From: Novipirellula aureliae
Lineage (GTDB): Bacteria; Planctomycetota; Planctomycetia; Pirellulales; Pirellulaceae
Direction of reading: 5' to 3'
Assembly: GCF_007860185.1 (NCBI RefSeq)
Contig: NZ_SJPY01000001.1
Location: forward strand, 1,489,631 to 1,553,630
DNA: 64,000 nt
The translations under genes and the position numbers were made by a program. Below, piece by piece: positions 17,839 through 25,674 of this stretch (the stretch's first letter is position 1; each line of letters begins with the position of its first letter). The notes under the pieces are model-generated. The model worked only from the letters and a program-made list of their open reading frames with translations, was not told the origin of the DNA and made no database searches.

Positions 17839-18088
17839 TCATCCTCTCATTAGAAAGGACGCATGGCGACTGTTTTTCTTAGACAGATTTTGGGACAAAC
17901 AAAAAAGGGACGAGAGTGAGTGGCACTTTGATTCTCGCGGGCGCCCCAGCGGAAGCTTCGCGTCAGCGGATTATTCGCGCGCCCCGCATCCTTGACACCT
18001 GAGCCTAGGGATCTGTTAAGATACCCGATTGAACAATGGGTATTGGTTCTCCCCCTAAACGGGCAGTTTTTCAACACGAAGGGTCACG

Positions 18089-18841
18089 ATGATTTTAGGT
18101 AAGTTCTGGCGCTCCATCGCCGCCCAAATCAACAAATTGGCAAACTTTTTCTGGACCGCCGATCCTATCGCTCAGATGCAGTATGAGTACGACAAAGCGG
18201 TCGAAGAAATGAAAAGCGGTCGCGAGGGTTTGGAACAGTATCGCGGATTGGTTGAACGAGTGACGCGGCAGGTTGCGGACGAAAAACGGCACGTTTCGCA
18301 GCTCGAAGGCAAAGTCAAAGCCTATCTGTCGGCCGGTGACCGCGAAACCGCAGGTAAATTCGCCGTCGAACTGAATAAAGCCAAAGCCGATCTGGCGGAA
18401 AACGAAGAACAGTTGGCGATGCACGAAAAAGCGTATGACAACAACGTCCGCAAAATCAAACGCTCGATGAGCAAGCTGAAGGATATCCGCGAAAAAATCC
18501 AATCCTACGACGCGGAACTGAAAATGAGTCGCGCCGAGGCGGAGATGGCGGAGTTGGCTAAGGATTTTAACTTTGATGTGACTACCGACTTCGGGCAAAT
18601 CGAACAGGTGATCCAAGAAAAGATTTCACACAACCGCGGCAAGGCTCGCGTCGCAGCCGACCTTTCCGGTGAAGGGATGGAGGATATCGCACGAGAAGAA
18701 GCGATGGAACAAGCGATGGCCGAGAACGCACTACGCGGCTTTGAAGTCGAACTGGGCTTGGTGACACCCGCAACCGCGACGATCAACGATGATGTGAAAG
18801 AACTTGGCCCGAGCACCACGGCGACCGAGACGAAAGGCTAA
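18089..18841 (+). CDS. pspA: PspA/IM30-family membrane stress protein
   Basis: 250-residue PspA/Vipp1 relative, an ESCRT-III-like peripheral membrane protein that remodels or protects stressed membranes. The protein starts MILGKFWRSIAAQINKLANF (amphipathic helix region) and continues as a long coiled coil with family blocks DPIAQMQYEYDKAVEEMKSG, LVERVTRQV and LEGKVKAYLSAGDRETAGKFA. The C-terminal 30 residues are acidic and disordered. The ATG at 18089 follows AAGGGT at a normal distance. It is the first plus-strand gene of a cluster with an AAA+ ATPase, a binding protein/OmpA fusion and an ABC transporter; no PspF, PspB or PspC homologue is nearby. The stop codon abuts a composite palindrome. 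Confidence 0.93.
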   Translation: MILGKFWRSIAAQINKLANFFWTADPIAQMQYEYDKAVEEMKSGREGLEQYRGLVERVTRQVADEKRHVSQLEGKVKAYLSAGDRETAGKFAVELNKAKADLAENEEQLAMHEKAYDNNVRKIKRSMSKLKDIREKIQSYDAELKMSRAEAEMAELAKDFNFDVTTDFGQIEQVIQEKISHNRGKARVAADLSGEGMEDIAREEAMEQAMAENALRGFEVELGLVTPATATINDDVKELGPSTTATETKG

Positions 18842-18964
18842 TGCTTCAACCACATTAAAACGTGGGGTAGGCATCCTGCCTGCCAATCCGTAGCTGTCGC
18901 AAATCGCAGGCTGGAAGCCTACGCCACGGATAGAACGAACCCCAAATTAAATGTGGTTGAAGCA
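18842..18964. repeat. Composite palindrome after pspA, with an inner REP of the GGCTGGAAGCC family
   Basis: Outer arms TGCTTCAACCACATT (18842-18856) and AATGTGGTTGAAGCA (18950-18964) enclose an inner dyad (18861-18928: GTGGGGTAGGC... and ...GCCTACGCCAC, with CTGCCTGCC and CAGGCTGGAAGCC). The inner part belongs to the same REP family as 55565-56601, 59390-59445 and 60298-60347. Confidence 0.8.
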
Positions 18965-19000
18965 CTAGGGCGTTATCAGAGATAAGAATTAGGGTAAGCC

Positions 19001-19056
19001 GTAGTGGATCTTGTTAAAGATCCCTATGCGAAAGGATCTTTAACAAGATCCACTAC
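19001..19056. repeat. Palindromic repeat, family A, copy 2
   Basis: Arms GTAGTGGATCTTGTTAAAG and complement, almost identical to 974-1029. It lies 55 bp upstream of the AAA+ gene start; the reading frame of that gene stays open through this repeat, which is one reason for choosing the later start at 19112. Confidence 0.9.
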
Positions 19057-19111
19057 CCAGCCCCTCATTTTTTTTCGTAACAAACCACTAACCTCGCAAC
19101 TGCATCACTCC

Positions 19112-20953
19112 ATGAGCACCCCCATCCCCAACGTGTCGCCAATGGACGAGCCGTCTCGGACGGTCTCCGTTCCCGATTGGTATCCCGGATGGGCGCGTGA
19201 GATGGCCAATCTGTACTTCGCCGCGAATACCTGTGTCTTCGTGTTGCACGGCAACGTCAACGATCTTTATCACTGCCAAACAACAGAAACGAAAGACGGT
19301 AACGCGGTAGATCGGTTTTGTGGCCTGAGCGATTTTTTGTCACAGCAGATTTTTGGCTCCTGGGACCTGGTCGCCTCGTATGACATGGGCCAAGGGATCC
19401 AAGCACAAGCAGGTCCGAATCCACAACGGCATCGCGACATGATGACACTGCTGGCGTCCAACATTGGCAGCCCCACCACATGGACGCGATCGCCCGACGA
19501 CGTGCTGACGAACTTTCAGCGGATGATTCAACGTAATTTGCTCGAAGACAACCCGCACCAGCGTAAACGAATCGCCTTCCTGTTCCCTTATGCACAGTTC
19601 CTGGTTCCCGCCGGAGCACAATCGTCGCTGGCCAATACGCAAGCGTCACACTTGGTTCGCTTTTTGTCTTGGGCACAAAACCCTTACATCAAACGTGTCA
19701 ACATGGCGATCTGTTTGATTACCGAAACATTGAACGACTTGAACAAACGATTGGTCGAAGACGCTCATGTCGCCACGATCGACATCCCGCTACCCAGCGA
19801 TTCGGCCCGTCGTGTGTTCATTGAAACCACATTCAACGTCGGCGATTCGCAAGAGAAAAAGGCAAACGATAAAGCGAGCGTTGAGCCGGATTCATTGTCG
19901 ATTGACGCGGTGACGCAAATTTCCAACGGTTTGAATCTGGTGAATCTGAATGTTGCGATGTCACGTAGTAAACGGTCGGGCCATTCGGTTGACGCACGGG
20001 CATTTCGGCAACTAAAAAAGGACCTAATCGAACGCCAGTGTCATGACCTGGTCACCTTCCTTGAACCGACCCACACGCTGGATATGGTCGTCGGCCATAC
20101 CGCAGCAAAAGAACGATTAAAATTGGACGCAAAGTGGATCATCGAAGGACAACTTGATTCGGCACCAATGGGTTATTTGATCTGTGGTCCCGTCGGCACC
20201 GGCAAGACGTTTATTTCGGAATGCTACGCCGGTTCGATCGGTATCCCTTGTTTGGTTCTGAAAAACTTTCGCTCGAAGTACGTCGGGGAAACCGAAGGAA
20301 ACTTGGAAAAAGTGCTCAGCACCCTGCGTTCGCTTGGTCCGGTCGTGGTGATCATTGACGAGGCCGACGCGGCTTTGGGCAACCGCCAATCGAGCGGCGA
20401 TTCAGGCACCAGCAACCGCGTATTTTCGATGATTGCCAGCCAGATGGGGAACACGCGTTATCGCGGCAAAATCATTTGGATGTTGTTGACCAGCCGCCCA
20501 GAATTATTGCCGATCGACTTGAAACGCCAAGGCCGAGCCGAAGTTCATATTCCGCTGTTCTATCCCAAGGAAGAATCGGAATTGAAAACGATGTTCACGA
20601 TCATGGCAAAGAAAAACAAGGTGGCAACCGAAGCGGACGCGATTCCGGATGTATCGCTCGATCGTGAATTGAGTGGTGCGGATATCGAATCGATTGTGCT
20701 CAGTGCCAAACGTGAAATGATGTCCGAGGGACGAAAATTGTTGACGCGAACCGACATGCGAATGGCGTTGGACAGTTTCATTCCGTCTGCACAAGGGATG
20801 GAAAAAGAGTTGCAGGAGATGGTCGCGGTGTTGGAATGCACCGATCGGCGATTTTTGACCGCCCACTGGCGAGAACAATTGAGCCTACCTAATGGACGAG
20901 CCGTCTTGCAAAAGAAAGTCGCCGCGATTCAAGACTATTTGGGACGAGGTTAA
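19112..20953 (+). CDS. CDC48/FtsH-like AAA+ ATPase
   Basis: 613-residue cytoplasmic ATPase starting at ATG 19112 (MSTPIPNVSPMDEPSRT); the frame is open from 19004 but that part is repeat DNA. The N-terminal half (about 1-330) has degenerate nucleotide-binding character (YFAANTCVFVLHGNVNDLY, IAFLFPYAQFLVPAG, RVNMAICLITETLNDLN), like a decayed first AAA module. The second module is intact: Walker A GPVGTGKT (about residue 357), pore-type segment RSKYVGETEGNLEKVL, Walker B VVVIIDEADAAL, sensor 1 LLTSRPELLPIDLKRQGR with arginine finger, and a C-terminal helical domain GADIESIVLSAKREMM. It follows pspA after two palindromes and precedes the small protein at 21233. An unfoldase acting on PspA or the ABC complex is an inference. 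Confidence 0.9.
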   Translation: MSTPIPNVSPMDEPSRTVSVPDWYPGWAREMANLYFAANTCVFVLHGNVNDLYHCQTTETKDGNAVDRFCGLSDFLSQQIFGSWDLVASYDMGQGIQAQAGPNPQRHRDMMTLLASNIGSPTTWTRSPDDVLTNFQRMIQRNLLEDNPHQRKRIAFLFPYAQFLVPAGAQSSLANTQASHLVRFLSWAQNPYIKRVNMAICLITETLNDLNKRLVEDAHVATIDIPLPSDSARRVFIETTFNVGDSQEKKANDKASVEPDSLSIDAVTQISNGLNLVNLNVAMSRSKRSGHSVDARAFRQLKKDLIERQCHDLVTFLEPTHTLDMVVGHTAAKERLKLDAKWIIEGQLDSAPMGYLICGPVGTGKTFISECYAGSIGIPCLVLKNFRSKYVGETEGNLEKVLSTLRSLGPVVVIIDEADAALGNRQSSGDSGTSNRVFSMIASQMGNTRYRGKIIWMLLTSRPELLPIDLKRQGRAEVHIPLFYPKEESELKTMFTIMAKKNKVATEADAIPDVSLDRELSGADIESIVLSAKREMMSEGRKLLTRTDMRMALDSFIPSAQGMEKELQEMVAVLECTDRRFLTAHWREQLSLPNGRAVLQKKVAAIQDYLGRG

Positions 20954-20982
20954 GGGTGTCAAAAACAACAACGTTTACGCTT

Positions 20983-21146
20983 CTTGTACCTCCCCCGGCG
21001 CAACCGGGGGAGGTCGAGCGATGCCGTTTAGGCATTCGCGAGAGAGGGAGCCCGCAGAGCCTTGCACGAAGCACATCGTGGAGGCCCCCTCCCGAACGAC
21101 GGCTTAACGCCGCGTTCGACCTCCCCCAAGCTTCGCTTGGTGGAGG
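20983..21146. repeat. Repeat family D (GACCTCCCCC / GGGGGAGGTC), uninterrupted copy
   Basis: About 165-bp repeat beginning TACCTCCCCCGGCGCAACC and ending GTTCGACCTCCCCCAAGCTT then a short dyad. It contains the target motif GATGCCGTTTAGGCATTCGCG that is occupied by a MITE in the copy at 48930-49195. Truncated relatives occur at 28538-28620 and 30380-30406. It sits between the AAA+ gene and the small gene at 21233. Confidence 0.85.
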
Positions 21147-21232
21147 TTGTAAAACGAGAAACGCAGCTCAACCCCAAAAAATGCTTGAACCGTTTCGGGC
21201 AACGCCTACACACATCACAGGAGAGAAATAAG

Positions 21233-21532
21233 ATGAGTCGAAAAAGCTGGACCGACGAGCAGGGCGAAACCACGTTGATTGATGATTATGCCAAGCAATC
21301 CGCTGACTTTATCGCAGCGATGGCGGACGGCAAAATCGACAAGTCGGAAGTGGACGCCCAAGAAGCAAAGTTGGTCGCGATCATGAACAAGATCGAGCCG
21401 ACGCTCGATGACCAACAACACGCAGCCATCACCGAACTTTTGTGCGAAATGTCTGTCTACAGCGTGATGCAAATGTTGCACGCTGCCTATGAATCAAGGA
21501 TGAGCCAAGGCGTATCGGGGCTGAAGTTATAG
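21233..21532 (+). CDS. Small hypothetical protein of the PspA-AAA-ABC cluster
   Basis: 99-residue acidic, fully helical cytoplasmic protein with no family I recognise. The start at ATG 21233 is preceded by a good AGGAGAG ribosome site; the frame upstream is repeat DNA. Visible pattern: an N-terminal polar stretch (SRKSWTDEQGETTLIDDYA), the segment FIAAMADGKIDKSEVDAQEAKLVAIMNKIEPTLDD, which has the look of a TerB-like or EF-hand-like helix-acidic loop-helix (DGKIDKSE), and a C-terminal helix ending ESRMSQGVSGLKL. It lies between the AAA+ ATPase gene and the binding protein/OmpA fusion, so it is probably an adaptor of that system. TerB kinship is only a suspicion. Confidence 0.85.
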   Translation: MSRKSWTDEQGETTLIDDYAKQSADFIAAMADGKIDKSEVDAQEAKLVAIMNKIEPTLDDQQHAAITELLCEMSVYSVMQMLHAAYESRMSQGVSGLKL

Positions 21533-21623
21533 AACGAGTCGTGCTCTCATGACGCTATCACGACCACAAACACACCAACGCACTTAGCCGACATATCGGC
21601 GTATCCCTCGCGGAGAAATCACA

Positions 21624-23387
21624 ATGGCAGGTAAACCCACACCTTTGTTTTATGTCGCCACCATGGCGATCGTTGCTGGCCTGATTGGCTTTGCAGCTTA
21701 TCGGGCAACCCGTCCCGCCGACAACGGTGGCGGCAATGCGGTTGCCGATAGCGGATCGAATTCGACCGACTCGTCAACCGATTTGGATATCGATCAAATG
21801 GCGACCGCCGAATCACCTGACGCGGTCGGCATCACCACGGTCAATGAATACGAATTCAAACCCAGCGAACGGCTGCCCGAAGTCAAAGGCACCGCCGCCT
21901 ACAAGCCGATGGAAGACAACACGGTTCGCTTCGCATTGAACGTCTGGGCAGGCTGGGCTCCGATCATTCAAGCCAACAACGGCTTCAAAGCAGGCAAGGT
22001 TTGGAAGACGCCGGACGGCCAGGAATTCAAGGTCGAACTGGTTTTGATCGACGATCCGGTGGCGATGCGTGATGCTTATACCAGCGGCGAAGTGCATATT
22101 GGCTGGTGTACGTTGGACATGATGCCGCTGCTGATGGAAGGTTTCGTAGGCCGCAACGGCGACCCGATCGATAGCCGGGTGATGCCACGTATTTTCCAAC
22201 AAGTCGACTGGTCCAACGGCGGTGACGGCATCGTTGCTCGCGGTGGCATCAGCTCGATTGGCGATTTGCGAGGCAAGAAGATCGTGCTGGCGGAAAACTC
22301 ACCTTCTCAGTACTTCATCATGAACATGCTGGTCTACGGCGGTGTGCAACCGTCGGAGGTCGAATTCGTTTATACCGGCGACGCCTTCCAAGCCGCCGCC
22401 GCGTTTAATTCCCAAAAAGACATTGACGCCGTGGTCTCATGGGCACCCGACATTTACACCTTGTCGGAGGTCAAAGGCAATAAGATGATCGTCTCAACCG
22501 GCACAGCCAATAAGCTAATCGCCGACGTCTGGTTCGCTCGCGCCGACTTTGCCAAAGACCACTCAGAGATCTGCGAAGGGATCGTACGAGGTATTTTTGA
22601 CGCGATGCAGGCGTTGAACACGGATGCGGGAAAACAGAACGTCGCCAAACTAATGGCCGACGGCTACGGATTACCCGCCAGTGACGCGTTGGGAATGTTG
22701 GCCGATGCTCACAGCACCAACTGGGCCGAGAATTATCAGTTCTTTTTGAACAAGAACAATCCTGCCAACTTCGAACGTGTTTGGAATCAAGCCTATTACA
22801 TCTACCGCCGATTAGGCAAAGTCACGCATCCAACGGTCAAGTTCGACAAGGTGATGGACTTTTCGATCATCGAAAAGCTGGGCAAAGAAGAAGAATACGC
22901 CAACCAAGTTGACGAGTACACGGTACCGTTTATCAAGACCACGACCAGCCAAGTACGCGGTGCCGAAGAGATCCTGACCAATACCGTCGTGATTCACTTT
23001 TTCCCCAACAGTGCCGAACTGTACAAGATGGTGACGAAGAACGAGAACGGCAAAGATGTCGAATCGCTGTACGATCCGAAGGTCGACTTCGTCCTCGAAG
23101 AGATCGCTAAGTTGGCGGGCCAATTCGGGACCGCGCGTATCGTGATCGAAGGACATACGGACAGTTCGATGAAGGGACGTGCGCCAGCGAGTTTGGTGAA
23201 AGAGTTGTCGCAAATGCGGGCCGACGCGGTCAAGGATTCTCTGGTGAAGAAGTTCGAGTTAGATCCAAACCAGTTCAATACGGATGGCATCGGCTGGGAC
23301 CGTCCGGCTGATCTCGATGATCCGATGAACCACGCTCTGAACCGCCGTGTCGAGGTGAAGATTTATCCTGCCGAGGCGATTGAGTAG
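21624..23387 (+). CDS. ABC substrate-binding domain fused to OmpA-like peptidoglycan-binding domain
   Basis: 587-residue protein anchored by one N-terminal membrane helix (about residues 8-27) followed by a disordered Asp/Ser/Gly linker. Residues about 98-400 are a TauA/SsuA/NMT1-type periplasmic binding domain (FALNVWAGWAPIIQANNGF, GEVHIGWCTLDMMP, SSIGDLRGKKIVLAENSPSQYFIMNMLVYGGV, AVVSWAPDIYTLSEVKG). Residues about 455-587 are an OmpA/MotB domain (VVIHFFPNSAEL, RIVIEGHTDSS, LSQMRADAVKDSLVKKF, NRRVEVKIYP). GGAG lies eight bases before the ATG. The permease and ATPase genes for the same transporter follow. The fusion would hold the transporter's binding protein on peptidoglycan. The ligand is unknown. 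Confidence 0.93.
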   Translation: MAGKPTPLFYVATMAIVAGLIGFAAYRATRPADNGGGNAVADSGSNSTDSSTDLDIDQMATAESPDAVGITTVNEYEFKPSERLPEVKGTAAYKPMEDNTVRFALNVWAGWAPIIQANNGFKAGKVWKTPDGQEFKVELVLIDDPVAMRDAYTSGEVHIGWCTLDMMPLLMEGFVGRNGDPIDSRVMPRIFQQVDWSNGGDGIVARGGISSIGDLRGKKIVLAENSPSQYFIMNMLVYGGVQPSEVEFVYTGDAFQAAAAFNSQKDIDAVVSWAPDIYTLSEVKGNKMIVSTGTANKLIADVWFARADFAKDHSEICEGIVRGIFDAMQALNTDAGKQNVAKLMADGYGLPASDALGMLADAHSTNWAENYQFFLNKNNPANFERVWNQAYYIYRRLGKVTHPTVKFDKVMDFSIIEKLGKEEEYANQVDEYTVPFIKTTTSQVRGAEEILTNTVVIHFFPNSAELYKMVTKNENGKDVESLYDPKVDFVLEEIAKLAGQFGTARIVIEGHTDSSMKGRAPASLVKELSQMRADAVKDSLVKKFELDPNQFNTDGIGWDRPADLDDPMNHALNRRVEVKIYPAEAIE

Positions 23388-23477
23388 ACGTCCACACGAT
23401 AAGGGCGTCAATCGTAATAACGTTTACATTTGACTCACCTAAGAAATGGGTCATGCAGTATTTAAGTTTTTGTGTGA

Positions 23478-23662
23478 CAACTCGTTACGAGGCTCCCGCC
23501 ACGTGACGGGATGGATGGAGGCTCCCGCCTCCTCACACGGGAGCCCGCTGAAGTAGTAGCAATGTTTTCAGGCCGGAGGCCGACCTAGGTTCGTTGCTAC
23601 TATCCCAGCAGGCTCTACGGCGCTCAGGAGGCGGTAGCCTCCCACCATCGTGTTCCCAGGCA
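23478..23662. repeat. REP-like repeats (GGCTCCCGCC and AGGCCGGAGGCCGA types)
   Basis: Mixture of short dyads: GAGGCTCCCGCC units, the AGGCCGGAGGCCGAC element shared with 30407-30860 and 35930-36143, GTTGCTACTATCYCAGCAG also seen near 36122, and TTCCCAGGCAGGAGCTTGGGAA. They fill the gap between the binding protein/OmpA gene and the permease and make the permease start hard to fix. Confidence 0.7.
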
Positions 23663-23677
23663 GGAGCTTGGGAACAA

Positions 23678-24751
23678 GTGTTTTTGACGCCCAAACCGCC
23701 AGAGAGTGAAAACAGAGCATTGAACGAAACAGCCTCCACTCCGCCGCCCACCCGCAGGACCAAGTACCGTTGGTTCCCGATTCGCGGGCCGATCCGTTTG
23801 ACCGCATCGGTTGTGCTGGGAATTCTGTGCGTCGTGATGATCTATGCCGCATGGTGGTTCGTGACGGCTGGCGAAGTTGCGGAGGAGCGGATCGTTGGTC
23901 CGCAGGCGCTACCGAGTCCTACGGAGACGTTTGGTACGTTCGGTCAGCTCTGGAGCGAGCGGAAGTTGGTACAGAATACGTGGGTGACCCTTCGCCGCGT
24001 GATCATCGGGTTCGCTTTGGCGGCCGCCGTCGGCGTTCCATTGGGCGTTCTTGCCGGTTGCTTTCCAGCGGTCAAAGCGTTCTTGACGCCAGTCATCTTG
24101 TTCGGTCGCAACATCCCGATCGCCGCCCTCGTGCCGCTGACGTTCTTCTTTTTCGGTATCGGCGAATCACAAAAGATACTGTTTATCTTCCTTGCTTGCG
24201 TTGCCTTCGTCATCGCAGACACCGCAACATCGATTAGTAATGTTGGCCAAGAGTATTTGGATACGGCCTACACGTTGGGTGCGAATCGCTGGCAAGCGAT
24301 CATCAAGGTGCTGGTTCCTTTATCGATGCCATCGGTATTCGATTCATTGCGATTGCTGTTCGGTTTGGCGTTCGGCTATATCATGTTGGCTGAAACGATC
24401 AAATTGGGCAGCGAATCGGGAGGTTTGGGGAACTTGATTTTGACATCACAGCGAATCGGGCCACGAGCACACATCTATTTGATCATCCTGATCATCCCCA
24501 TTGTGGCGTTTGTGATCGACCGGGCTTTGTTCGCCGCCCAAAAAGGTCTTTTTCCGCACAAGTATGGTGGCAACGGTTGGCTGTTGTCCGCGTGGCGCAT
24601 GATCGCACGTGGTATTGACGATTTGAAACCGTATTTCTTTCGCCCCTCACCCGAGTTTGCGGATCTGGTTGGTGTCGGAACCGAGAATGCCACCAGCGGG
24701 AAAGCCAGCGGGGAAGCGACCAAGGATGGACAGACGGAGTCAAAATCATGA
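23678..24751 (+). CDS. ABC transporter permease (SsuC/TauC type)
   Basis: Inner-membrane permease of the nitrate/sulfonate/taurine class, with six or so membrane helices. The start is uncertain: the frame is open back to 23594 but upstream is repeat DNA. A GTG at 23678, a TTG at 23684 or a TTG at 23720 would give products of 357, 355 or 343 residues, all longer than the usual 250-280. Visible blocks are TWVTLRRVIIGFALAAAVGVPLGVLAG, the segment VILFGRNIPIAALVPLTFFFFGIGES, the EAA loop EYLDTAYTLGANRWQAIIKVLVPLSMPSVFDSLRLLFGLAF, and a C-terminal cytoplasmic tail of about 70 residues. The last codons overlap the ATPase start (ATGA at 24748-24751). Confidence 0.9.
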   Translation: MFLTPKPPESENRALNETASTPPPTRRTKYRWFPIRGPIRLTASVVLGILCVVMIYAAWWFVTAGEVAEERIVGPQALPSPTETFGTFGQLWSERKLVQNTWVTLRRVIIGFALAAAVGVPLGVLAGCFPAVKAFLTPVILFGRNIPIAALVPLTFFFFGIGESQKILFIFLACVAFVIADTATSISNVGQEYLDTAYTLGANRWQAIIKVLVPLSMPSVFDSLRLLFGLAFGYIMLAETIKLGSESGGLGNLILTSQRIGPRAHIYLIILIIPIVAFVIDRALFAAQKGLFPHKYGGNGWLLSAWRMIARGIDDLKPYFFRPSPEFADLVGVGTENATSGKASGEATKDGQTESKS

Positions 24752-25659
24752 GCGAATCCGCAGTCAATCCTGATCCCAAGGCGGACGTGGGCGAAACGGT
24801 TGGTATCAGCAAGGTGATGGACGTCACCTCGCTGCAACATCCCGCCGATGCACCGGTGGTGGAATTTTCCGGTGTAACGAAGACCTATGACCACGGCAAA
24901 CCCAACGCTTTTACAGCGATCAAAGACATTTCATTTGTCGTCGAAAATGTCCACAATCATGGCGAGTTCATCGGCATTTTGGGGCCAAGCGGTTGTGGAA
25001 AAAGCACAATCCTTAAGCTGATCGCGGGTCTGGAACCGCAGCATCCGCCCACCTTCGGCAGCGTCACGGTGCTCGGCAAACCGGTCACCGGTCCAGGACC
25101 CGATCGCGGTATGGTTTTCCAGGACTACACCAGTTTCGATAATCGCACGGTGCTCGACAACGTCACGTTTGGACTGGAGTGCAAAGGAGTACCGCGGCGA
25201 ATTCGCGAGGAACTTGGCCGGCACTGGATCGATCAGGTCGGGCTCGACGTGAAGAACGATCAGTACAAGTTTCCACATCAGTTGTCGGGTGGGATGCGTC
25301 AACGCGTGGCGATCGCCAGAACATTGATTCTAAAGCCGCGAGTGATCTTGATGGACGAGCCGTTTGGGGCGCTCGACCCGCAAACGCGATTGAACATGCA
25401 GGACTTGCTGGTCAGCCTGTGGCGAAAAGTCGAAGCGACCGTATTCTTTGTCACCCATTCGATCGAAGAAGCGGTTTATCTTGGCGACCGCGTCTACGTT
25501 TTAAGCAGCTCACCGGGTACACTGGTGCGTGAATTGGAAGTCGAGCCGCCCGATCGACCTGCAGGCGATATGCAACGTGAACCCAAATTCCGCGAAACGG
25601 TTTACTACGTCAACGATTTGATCGCAGCCGAAGAGGCACTCAAGCAGTCCGGCGTATAA
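24748..25659 (+). CDS. ABC transporter ATPase (SsuB/TauB type)
   Basis: 303-residue nucleotide-binding subunit of the transporter. After a 40-residue N-terminal extension come Walker A GPSGCGKST, Q-loop region MVFQDYTSFDNRTVLDNV, signature LSGGMRQR, Walker B VILMDEPFGALD and H-loop FFVTHSIEEAVYLGDRVYVL, typical of the nitrate/taurine importers. It is translationally coupled to the permease and followed 15 bp later by a membrane coiled-coil gene, so it sits in the middle of the transcription unit. The family normally imports oxyanions or sulfonates. With the PspA and OmpA context, an envelope-maintenance role is as likely as nutrient uptake. Confidence 0.96.
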   Translation: MSESAVNPDPKADVGETVGISKVMDVTSLQHPADAPVVEFSGVTKTYDHGKPNAFTAIKDISFVVENVHNHGEFIGILGPSGCGKSTILKLIAGLEPQHPPTFGSVTVLGKPVTGPGPDRGMVFQDYTSFDNRTVLDNVTFGLECKGVPRRIREELGRHWIDQVGLDVKNDQYKFPHQLSGGMRQRVAIARTLILKPRVILMDEPFGALDPQTRLNMQDLLVSLWRKVEATVFFVTHSIEEAVYLGDRVYVLSSSPGTLVRELEVEPPDRPAGDMQREPKFRETVYYVNDLIAAEEALKQSGV

Positions 25660-25674
25660 GCGTAAGAATATCCT

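Noticed and set aside
17930..17955. Possible sigma-54 promoter upstream of pspA (TGGCAC...)
   Set aside because: TGGCAC is present but the expected GC of the -12 element is missing at the right distance, and no PspF-type gene is nearby.
19004..19111. Longer N-terminus of the AAA+ protein
   Set aside because: This part is the family A palindrome and a short leader. Similar translations (DLVKNPHAQGSLTRSTT) appear after floA, showing it is repeat-derived.
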